A stretch of 64,000 nucleotides of DNA from a candidate division TA06 bacterium B3_TA06 (lineage in GTDB: Bacteria; Hydrothermota; Tepidihabitantia; B3-TA06): contig NJBO01000010.1 of NCBI GenBank assembly GCA_005223075.1, forward strand, positions 1-64,000, given 5' to 3'. The notes under the pieces are model-generated. The model was not told the DNA's origin. It did no database searches and was given only the letters and a program-made list of their open reading frames with translations. This document shows positions 58,312 through 64,000 of the stretch, piece by piece. Within the stretch, counting starts at the first letter, position 1; each line of letters opens with the position of its first letter. The position numbers were made by a program, and so were the translations under genes.

Positions 58312-58662
58312 TTACAGCCAGAAGAGAGCTATTCCAAAAGTAGGAACACAAAGTAAACCAATAAGAGCCTTACGGACTTGGATATTGCGGCCTTTATCCT
58401 TGTAACAGTCGGTATAAACGGCCACGTAGTCTGAAGATTTTCCGAGTAATGCAGTGGCAGATGGGGATGGTTCGGCAACGTAGGCGACAACCAGCCCAAC
58501 AATAGGAAATAAACACCCTAAAGCGAACCATAGAGCACCGTTAAGATCTCGCTCCGCATCAAGTTGGGCCTGAACACATGCGTCCCCTGCTTCCTGGGCC
58601 AGCAGTATTGTGGGAACGGCAAGCATGGAAAGCACGATTAAAGTAGATACGATTCGTCTCAT
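58312..58662 (-). CDS. Small membrane protein, paralogue A
   Basis: This 116-residue protein has a cleavable signal (RIVSTLIVLSMLAVPTILLAQ), then AGDACVQAQLDAERDLNG, a first membrane segment (LWFALGCLFPIVGLVVAYVA), ATALLGKSSDYVAVYTDCYKDK and a final hydrophobic segment. It is clearly related to the protein at 59461, and the GKSxxYVAxYTDCY motif recalls a small family I know from FCB bacteria without function. GAGGAGG lies 7 nt before the ATG. Confidence 0.75.
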   Translation of the reverse strand: MRRIVSTLIVLSMLAVPTILLAQEAGDACVQAQLDAERDLNGALWFALGCLFPIVGLVVAYVAEPSPSATALLGKSSDYVAVYTDCYKDKGRNIQVRKALIGLLCVPTFGIALFWL

Positions 58663-58703
58663 GGATTGCCTCCTCTTGGATGTTTAAGATTTATCGGTTG
58701 GTT

Positions 58704-58732
58704 ATTGTACGAGGTGGGGGGTATTATGTCAA
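58704..58732 (-). promoter_or_regulatory. Promoter of paralogue A
   Basis: On the minus strand TTGACA (58727-58732) and TACAAT (58704-58709) are 17 nt apart. Upstream words (AGCTAAAA, CAAT) match those of paralogue B's promoter. Confidence 0.7.
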
Positions 58733-58763
58733 GCCCTTTTAGCTTAATTGAGGAGGGAAAGTG

Positions 58764-59444
58764 CTACCATTCTACTATCTTGACCTCTGCATCCTTGGGT
58801 ATCTTGAAATCCGCAAGATAACTGGGTAGCGCGACGTCGACCTCCACCTCCTTCAAGCGCAGTTCCTCGATGCGGGTGAGCTTGCCTTTTTTAAGCTTGG
58901 AGCGCATGAGGTGGGGATAGCGCTTCCCGTCTACGTTTCTGTAATCCCAGAGCTTGACCTCAAGGCTCCAGCCGCGTCCGCTTGTTCGATAAAGAACGAA
59001 ATTCTCGCCGATGCTTCCGGTTACTATCTCCGTGGAAGCCCTGACTTCTGGATTGTTCCAGTGGAGGAGGAGCGTATCCCCTTTGTTCTCCGATTTTGTA
59101 ACCTTGAATCCAGCCGCATGCAATTGGTGCTCGAAGTCGAGGTTGAACAGTTGAGGCGCGATCGAGTTGCTCGTGGGCAGGGTGTCCCTTGATATGATAC
59201 GGAAAAGCTTCTTTTCCTCAGGATAGTAAATGTCAAGCGTATCTTTTTTAATCCACATCAACTGATGAACCGGCGAGGAAACCTCGAAGAGTAAAACCCC
59301 TTCTTTAGGCGCATAGAGGTTGCCTTTGACCACTTCCTTTCTGGTGCTGCGTTGGGTGAAGATAGTGGTAAGGGTGAACTGAGCCTGCAGTTCCGTATAG
59401 CTAGGATTTACCGCAAGGAGAACGACAAGGAATGAGATGGTCAT
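58764..59444 (-). CDS. LolA-like periplasmic lipoprotein-carrier family protein
   Basis: This 226-residue protein starts with a signal-like segment (TISFLVVLLAVNPSYTE) and continues as an unclosed beta-barrel-type fold: FTLTTIFTQRSTRKEVVKGN, GVLLFEVSSPVHQLMWIKKD, LDIYYPEEKKLFRI and PHLMRSKLKK followed by LTRIEELRLKEVEVDVALP. This pattern (write, then read out a lipid-bound carrier) is that of the LolA/outer-membrane lipoprotein-sorting family, though similarity is remote. The ATG at 59444 is preceded in frame by a TTG. It lies between the two paralogues and follows paralogue B by 16 nt. Confidence 0.65.
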   Translation of the reverse strand: MTISFLVVLLAVNPSYTELQAQFTLTTIFTQRSTRKEVVKGNLYAPKEGVLLFEVSSPVHQLMWIKKDTLDIYYPEEKKLFRIISRDTLPTSNSIAPQLFNLDFEHQLHAAGFKVTKSENKGDTLLLHWNNPEVRASTEIVTGSIGENFVLYRTSGRGWSLEVKLWDYRNVDGKRYPHLMRSKLKKGKLTRIEELRLKEVEVDVALPSYLADFKIPKDAEVKIVEW

Positions 59445-59460
59445 CAATCAGTGCATCTTA

Positions 59461-59862
59461 TCAGTAGTAAGCAATAGAGCTCAGAAGTAAGCAGCCCCCA
59501 ACTACTACATAAGCTCCTGTTGCCGTTAAGCATCCATAGAGGGTATTGTTGCCTCGGAGCTTTTTTACTTCCCTTGAATAGCAATCCGTATAAGCGGCCA
59601 CATATTCAGGAGATTTCCCTAACAGGGCCGAAGCTGACGGTGTGGCGGTTAGGTTATAGCCTACAATTGTAGCTATTATGCCAGCTAACGGAGTTGCTAC
59701 GCCTGCTATTAATAAACCAAGTGTGAACCATAGTATACCATTGGCATCTTGCTTAGCAGCACTTTGGGCTTGCATGCAAGCATCTCCCGCATCCTCGGCA
59801 AGGATAATTATGGGGACGGCTATCATTGAAAGGATAATAAGGGGTGAAACGAACTTCTTCAT
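59461..59862 (-). CDS. Small membrane protein, paralogue B
   Basis: This 133-residue protein has a signal (KKFVSPLIILSMIAVPIIILAED), then AGDACMQAQSAAKQDANGIL, a membrane segment (WFTLGLLIAGVATPLAG and following), SASALLGKSPEYVAAYTDCY and a final membrane segment. It is a paralogue of the gene at 58312. Its ATG at 59862 has GAGGAGG 5-6 nt upstream. A longer in-frame start at 59895 lacks this. The two genes and the promoter words upstream look like a duplication with a LolA-like gene between. Confidence 0.78.
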   Translation of the reverse strand: MKKFVSPLIILSMIAVPIIILAEDAGDACMQAQSAAKQDANGILWFTLGLLIAGVATPLAGIIATIVGYNLTATPSASALLGKSPEYVAAYTDCYSREVKKLRGNNTLYGCLTATGAYVVVGGCLLLSSIAYY

Positions 59863-59898
59863 ATCGCCTCCTCGCGTATGATTGAAGTTTAACACACT

Positions 59899-59926
59899 AT
59901 TATATTAAGGGGAAGTATTTTGTCAA
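59899..59926 (-). promoter_or_regulatory. Promoter of paralogue B and LolA-like gene
   Basis: On the minus strand TTGACA (59921-59926) and TATAAT (59899-59904) match the consensus with a 16 nt spacer. Confidence 0.8.
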
Positions 59927-59964
59927 GTTTTTTAGCTTGATTGGGAGGAGGAGCTGAGAGAAGT

Positions 59965-60060
59965 CCCCCTTATTAAGGGGGATACAGGGGGATCACCTCC
60001 TCTATCAAGGAGGAGAAAAATTCCCCCTCCCTGGTGGAGGGAGACAAAGGGGGCGGGGCG
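59965..60060. repeat. G/C-rich inverted repeats
   Basis: CCCCCTTATTAAGGGGG, CCTCCTCTATCAAGGAGG and CCCTCCCTGGTGGAGGG follow each other. This is the same family as at 28-180 and 13355. Confidence 0.65.
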
Positions 60061-60139
60061 TTAAGCGATTACAACCGGTCTCCGCCGTTGTGCAGATACG
60101 CCTCTTAGAGAGGGGTTGATCTGGTTTTATAAGTACAAT

Positions 60140-61075
60140 TTACTCAGCAGACTGCGGGCTAAAGGGCACGAGTAGGGTTCTCTGGCGTTCTCTGAACGTC
60201 TTGCCCTCCCACTGATTCTTGTAGGCCTTCATGGCCATAGTGTCGGCCTTGGGGTCGCCCGAGGATTTTTCGATCGTCACCTTAGCCAGTTGACCGGTCG
60301 AGTCGATCACCACCCGGAGCGTGCCTTGCTGGGGGAGAACCTGGTCGGCAAAGACCTCTGCTTCCTCAAGGTAGGGTTCGGCTGTCTTAGCCACAGCGGA
60401 GGGTTTTGGCTTCTCATCCTTCCGTAACATCCTTTCCGTCCTTAAAGCCTCTGGGGCTGGCTCCCGTTCCGTTGCAACCGTTCCCGCGCCTTTCGTTGCC
60501 ATATCAGCTTCAGAAGGCATTGTGGCGAGGGGAGATTCCCCGCCTGTCTCAACGGATTCTGCCCCCAGTGTCTCATCAGTAGAGACCAACTTCTTATCCC
60601 TCAACTCAATCTTCTGGGCTTCCGGCTCGCCTTCAAACCTTTTGAAGCTCACGTCTGACTTCTTTGGTGGGGCGGTGATCTCTGCGATTTCTTCTTCTGT
60701 GAACTTCGCAGGTGCTCGTTTAAGAAACGGTATGCTTATGACTATTGCAAGGAACACTGCCACAGCTGCGGATAGGTATGGAAGCAGCCTGAATCCCAGT
60801 GGTCGGGGACGGTGAGGGCGTATTATGGCTTCCCTCCTGGGGATAAGCCTTCTTGTGACGCGATGAGAGAAGCTGTGCCAGTAGTGTTTACCTGGATCAG
60901 GCACCCGCTCCGCGTCCCCATCTATAAGCAGCTCATCCAGGGCCCCAAGTTCAGCGAGCTTCGCCTGACATTTTGGACACTTTGCAAGGTGGCTTTCTAC
61001 TTCTTTTCGCTGCGCCTCTGAAAGCTCCCCGTCATGATAGGCTTGAAGAAGTTCTTCTATCCCCTTGCAGTTCAT
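60140..61075 (-). CDS. Zinc anti-sigma factor with periplasmic TonB-C-like domain
   Basis: This 311-residue protein starts with a ZAS domain (NCKGIEELLQAYHDGELSE, then HLAKCPKCQAKL, HxxxCxxC). A membrane segment follows near 96-116 (LPYLSAAVAVFLAIVISIPF). A long Pro/Glu/Ala-rich periplasmic linker leads to a C-terminal domain (TLRVVIDSTGQLAKVTIEKSSGDP, then AMKAYKNQWEGKTF) that has the look of TonB C-terminal domains. So a cytoplasmic sigma binder is joined to a periplasmic sensor-like or partner-binding part. It overlaps the sigma gene by 4 nt. Confidence 0.82.
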   Translation of the reverse strand: MNCKGIEELLQAYHDGELSEAQRKEVESHLAKCPKCQAKLAELGALDELLIDGDAERVPDPGKHYWHSFSHRVTRRLIPRREAIIRPHRPRPLGFRLLPYLSAAVAVFLAIVISIPFLKRAPAKFTEEEIAEITAPPKKSDVSFKRFEGEPEAQKIELRDKKLVSTDETLGAESVETGGESPLATMPSEADMATKGAGTVATEREPAPEALRTERMLRKDEKPKPSAVAKTAEPYLEEAEVFADQVLPQQGTLRVVIDSTGQLAKVTIEKSSGDPKADTMAMKAYKNQWEGKTFRERQRTLLVPFSPQSAE

Positions 61076-61662
61076 AGCAATTCCTTGAGTTCCTCTTTCA
61101 CCGCCTGGCGGGCACGAGCAAGGCGCGACATCACGGTACCGATTGGTATATCAAGCACCTGAGCGATCTGGGAGTAAGGCCAGTCTTCATAAACCCGTAA
61201 CACAAGTACTTGTCGTAACTTAAGGGGCAATCTTGCAATGGCGGCATGGACCTTGCGCCGGGTCTCGACCTGTTCCAAGACACTCACCGGGTTATCAGCA
61301 GAGGGTTTGCGCTCAAGATCGGCGTCCACCATCGGCAAGCGGCGCTTCTTGAGATGGTTGAGCGTGAGATTGATCGCGATACGGTATATCCACGGGCTGA
61401 ATGGGTAGCGCAGATCGAAGCGGCCTATGGCCTTGAAGGCCCTGATAAACGCCTCCTGGGCCAGATCGTCGGCCTCGGTATGGTTTCTTACGAATCTGTA
61501 GATCACTGTATACACCCTTCTTTGATAACGCTGGACCAGTTTGCCGAATGCATCGGTGTTCCCGTTCTTTGCTTCGGCTAAGAGTTTCTTTTCATCCTCA
61601 GGCGGTTGTGTTGGTTCTGCCTGTGGCTTTGCCTCTTCATCTCGTAATACAGGAATAGGCAT
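61072..61662 (-). CDS. ECF-type RNA polymerase sigma factor
   Basis: This 196-residue sigma factor has region 2 (NTDAFGKLVQRYQRRVYTVI, EADDLAQEAFIRAFKAIGRF, PFSPWIYRIAINLTLNHLKK) and region 4 (LPLKLRQVLVLRVYEDWPYSQIAQVL and GTVMSRLARARQAVKEEL). The first 25 residues are an acidic, Pro-rich extension. It is followed by its likely anti-sigma factor (4-nt overlap) and preceded by a kinase-like gene after 3 nt. RpoE-like envelope-stress control is a plausible role. Confidence 0.93.
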   Translation of the reverse strand: MPIPVLRDEEAKPQAEPTQPPEDEKKLLAEAKNGNTDAFGKLVQRYQRRVYTVIYRFVRNHTEADDLAQEAFIRAFKAIGRFDLRYPFSPWIYRIAINLTLNHLKKRRLPMVDADLERKPSADNPVSVLEQVETRRKVHAAIARLPLKLRQVLVLRVYEDWPYSQIAQVLDIPIGTVMSRLARARQAVKEELKELL

Positions 61663-61665
61663 GAT

Positions 61666-63213
61666 TTATTCCCGTGACAGGAAGCGCCGCACGTCGGCGT
61701 CCATCTCCGCTGGGTCGCGTCCGGTGCGAAGCACGTGGTGTGGTAGCTCACCCTCAGGCTCAAAGCGCTCCTTCATCGCCAGGTATATCTCCCAGGTGGC
61801 GTCGGACTGTTTATCGCTCTCCTTGCGCTGCTTGATCCATGTCCTGACCTGCTCGTCCGAAGCCTCGCATCTGATGAAATGAACCTCGGCTTCCAGCTTC
61901 TCTCCCGCCTCTTTAAGTTCAGCACGCTCCTTTTGCTTGCTGTAGGTAGCGTCTATTATAAGTGACTGGTTTTGTGCGAGATAGGTTCGAGCCTTATCCT
62001 TTAACGCCTCATAGACCCGGTTGCTCATCTCAGGTGAGTAGAGGTCTTTGCCGAAGGATGCATAGTGATGCTCGTCGAGCGAGGCGCCTGCAAGCAGTCT
62101 GCGAACAATATCCGATCTGATATGGATAGCGTTCGTCCAGTTCCGGGTTCTTGATGCCATAAGCGATTTGCCGGTTCCTGGGAGACCGTAAAACACGATC
62201 AGCCGAGGCGTGGAAGATAGTGTGGACGCGTACAGCCTTGCCAGATCAAAGTATGCACTGGCACGATTCTTTATCTCCGCTGGATTTACAGGGTTCTGTC
62301 CCAATTGGAAGCCGATCACCTTACCCCGAACGTAGGCGCGGTAGCAGCGGAAGAAGTCGTGGAAACGCAAAAGCTCGTAGTCACCGGTCTCGTCCAGATA
62401 GCGGTCAAGCAGGAAATCCGAAAGATTACGTTTTCCATGGAAATCCAGATCCATGGTGAGAAACGCAAGGTCCGCGGCTGTGTCCGAGCAGGCAAAGCGC
62501 AGGTTGAACTCGATTCTATCAAAGATATGAATCTTACCTTCGTGCACGAAGATGTTGCCCGAATGCAGATCGCCGTGGCAGTATTTTATCTTACCATCCT
62601 TCTCCCGCTTGCGGAAATCTTTCTCCTTCTCTGCAAGGAAGCGCTCGATTTGCCCATTGATGAAATCAAAGTCCTGGGGGGATATGGTGACGTCTTTCAC
62701 ATCCTCTGTCTGGGCAAAGTTCTCCTCCCAGTTGAAGCGTACGCTCTTAAGCGAACCCTCTTTGGTAATCTCATCCGACGTTCTTGCTTTCTCGTGGAAC
62801 TTTGCGGTCTCGCGGGCTAACTTATCTATAATAACGTAGCCTACTTTATCCTCAACAAGCAGGTAGCTCATCATGGTTTCCTGGGGGAGTTCTTTCATAA
62901 CCACAGCATACTCCACGACTTCCCCGTTCTCACCCAACTTAAGATTGCCTTTTTCATCCAGGGTGATGGGTTCGACCCCCAGATAGAGATCGGAAAGCTC
63001 GCGGTTTAGCTCGACCTCACGTTCGCAGAAGGTCTTGCGTTTCTCTAATGTAGAGAAATCAAGGAACCCGAAGTTTACCGGTTTCTTGATCTTATAGGCA
63101 CGTTTTCCTGTGAGGAACACCCAAGCGGTGTGGGTTTCGGCCCTGCGGACTTTTTCTACATCATGTGAATAAAACCCCGGATTACTGAAGGCCTCAAGGA
63201 TTCTTTGCTGCAC
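61666..63213 (-). CDS. Aminoglycoside-phosphotransferase-like and P-loop kinase fusion
   Basis: Residues about 1-330 of this 515-residue protein resemble the APH/COG2187 fold: ILEAFSNPGFYSHDVEKVRR, KRAYKIKKPVNFGFLDFSTL, and the kinase-like loop YCHGDLHSGNIFVHEGKIHIFD. Residues about 335-515 are a P-loop ATPase (LIVFYGLPGTGKSLMASR, the COG0645 AAA_33 type, with LIIDATYSKQKER). The pair is a known fusion whose substrate is unknown. GTG start with AGAGGAG 6-7 nt upstream. It lies between the glycerate-kinase gene and a sigma factor and is likely in one operon. Confidence 0.85.
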   Translation of the reverse strand: MQQRILEAFSNPGFYSHDVEKVRRAETHTAWVFLTGKRAYKIKKPVNFGFLDFSTLEKRKTFCEREVELNRELSDLYLGVEPITLDEKGNLKLGENGEVVEYAVVMKELPQETMMSYLLVEDKVGYVIIDKLARETAKFHEKARTSDEITKEGSLKSVRFNWEENFAQTEDVKDVTISPQDFDFINGQIERFLAEKEKDFRKREKDGKIKYCHGDLHSGNIFVHEGKIHIFDRIEFNLRFACSDTAADLAFLTMDLDFHGKRNLSDFLLDRYLDETGDYELLRFHDFFRCYRAYVRGKVIGFQLGQNPVNPAEIKNRASAYFDLARLYASTLSSTPRLIVFYGLPGTGKSLMASRTRNWTNAIHIRSDIVRRLLAGASLDEHHYASFGKDLYSPEMSNRVYEALKDKARTYLAQNQSLIIDATYSKQKERAELKEAGEKLEAEVHFIRCEASDEQVRTWIKQRKESDKQSDATWEIYLAMKERFEPEGELPHHVLRTGRDPAEMDADVRRFLSRE

Positions 63214-63230
63214 CGCTGCTCCTCTTAAGC

Positions 63231-64000
63231 TTATGCCAGCAGGCGTCCGATCTGGGTGGCGGTCTGTTTGAGATTCTCTTTAGTTGCAGCTATAGCCTTG
63301 CTGCGATCGATCGGCCCTGGTTGTATGGATATGGCGGCAGTCCTGCGGTCGCGTGGTGCTATCTGAACCCCTATCTCTCCGCACAGGAGTATCAGTTTGC
63401 TGTGCGGCAACCGACGCAGCGCCCCTATTACCTTGTAAGATAGGCTCTGCTTGTCCAGTCTGCCCTCGCCGGAGATTACGATGTCTTCTTTCTTCAGCTT
63501 ATCCCTGAGGCCTGAGAGTCTTAGGAGGTAGTCTGCGCCGCTCATTAGCTTGCAGCCTGCAAGGACGGCGAACCCGAATGCGATGCCTCCTGCAGCACCC
63601 ATGCCTCGGCGGTGATCAAGCCTCTGAGCGATTGCCAGTTCGGCCACCTCTGCGTAGCGCTGCAGGCTGAGTTCAAGCGCCTTAAGCTCTTTTTGGCCGG
63701 CACCCTTCTGAGGGGCATAGATCAAGGCTCCATATGGGCCGAGTAAGGGACTGTCGACGTCCCAGAGTATCAGTACCTGTTTCTTGACCCTCGGGTCTAT
63801 GCCGGATAGATCTATTCTTTCAAGGTCTGTAAGTTCAGCAGGCCCAAGCCCCAGTGGATTATCTTTTGAATCCAGGAAACGAACACCTAAAACCTCCAAC
63901 GCATCCCTGCCCCCGTCAACCGTGGCGCTTCCTCCCAGTCCAACGACCACCTCCTCCATGCCCTTATCAAGCAGTGCAAGGATAGCCTCGCCCAGCCCTT
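63231..64000 (-). CDS. Glycerate kinase, GarK/GlxK type, 5' end outside the window
   Basis: This partial protein runs off the right edge. The visible part includes GLGEAILALLDKGMEEVVVGLGGSATVDGGRDALEVLGVRF (key parts GLGGSATVDGG and GRDALEVLG), MGAAGGIAFGFAVLAGC, GADYLLRLSGL and the DIVISGEGRLDKQSL loop. These are the hallmarks of the glycerate 2-kinase family that phosphorylates D-glycerate. The frame is open to 64000, and the missing N-terminal part should be about 110-120 residues. It is 17 nt upstream of the kinase fusion gene. Confidence 0.9.
   Translation of the reverse strand, partial: GLGEAILALLDKGMEEVVVGLGGSATVDGGRDALEVLGVRFLDSKDNPLGLGPAELTDLERIDLSGIDPRVKKQVLILWDVDSPLLGPYGALIYAPQKGAGQKELKALELSLQRYAEVAELAIAQRLDHRRGMGAAGGIAFGFAVLAGCKLMSGADYLLRLSGLRDKLKKEDIVISGEGRLDKQSLSYKVIGALRRLPHSKLILLCGEIGVQIAPRDRRTAAISIQPGPIDRSKAIAATKENLKQTATQIGRLLA

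Overview
The window looks like chromosome of a Gram-negative-type bacterium of the FCB assemblage, resembling candidate phyla such as WOR-3/Stahlbacteria or TA06. The reasons are a PorV/PorQ-family protein, a protein ending in a type IX secretion (T9SS) FlgD-like sorting domain, a LolA-like protein, an Lnt acyltransferase, an LpxL-like acyltransferase and several lipoproteins and beta-barrels. The phylum is inferred from gene content only. I see no phage, insertion sequence, CRISPR array or rRNA. Most genes are housekeeping genes packed in operons with 1-26 nt overlaps.

Layout. 0.2-5 kb: a DNA methyltransferase with a nuclease-like C-terminus, small secreted proteins, a cyclophilin and a metal permease. 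5.2-11 kb (minus): mtaB-rlmN and cmk-plsC-rpsA. 11-17 kb: a DUF362/T9SS protein, nadA, a PASTA lipoprotein, rsmG. 17.4-23 kb (minus): porV-like with yhaM-like, then holA-leuS. 23.4-29.3 kb (plus): an outer-membrane protein, a membrane-fused GltD-like flavoprotein, thiD, a broken AIR-synthase-like gene, thiE. 29.6-35.7 kb (plus): glyA-eno-ftsB-purF-ispH/UbiA fusion. 35.9-43.9 kb (minus): a pentapeptide-repeat ion channel, purN-oxidoreductase-lnt, tRNA-Val, zinc ribbon-rnhA-lpxL-like, and rrf2-cutA-MIP18. 44-52.2 kb (plus): rmlD-like, ispE, tRNA-Gln, prs, rplY, pth, ychF, rpsF, ssb, rpsR, rplI, bfn, tyrS. 52.3-56.5 kb (minus): lipoprotein, Ca2+-type ATPase, nth. 56.7-64 kb: two ECF sigma/anti-sigma pairs, two paralogous small membrane proteins around a LolA-like gene, a kinase fusion and a partial glycerate kinase.

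The genes cover translation (three ribosomal proteins besides S1, two tRNA synthetases, two tRNAs, rRNA and tRNA modification), the MEP isoprenoid route (ispE, ispH), thiamine, purine and NAD synthesis, and envelope biogenesis.

Two features cut across the window. First, promoters are unusually readable: TTGAC(A/C/G/T), a 16-17 nt spacer, then a TATAAT-like box. In about half of them the start codon lies 6-8 nt after the -10 box, so the mRNA would be leaderless, whereas genes inside operons have Shine-Dalgarno sites. Second, the gaps are filled with families of short palindromic elements. The best are a twin-hairpin cruciform family (five copies) and a single-hairpin family (six copies plus a remnant). 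In both, the outer parts are conserved while the inner stems differ from copy to copy with matching changes in both arms. One single-hairpin copy sits inside a duplicated glyA start. These elements, the leaderless starts and several gene fusions (IspH-UbiA, membrane-GltD, anti-sigma-TonB-like) are the most unusual content.
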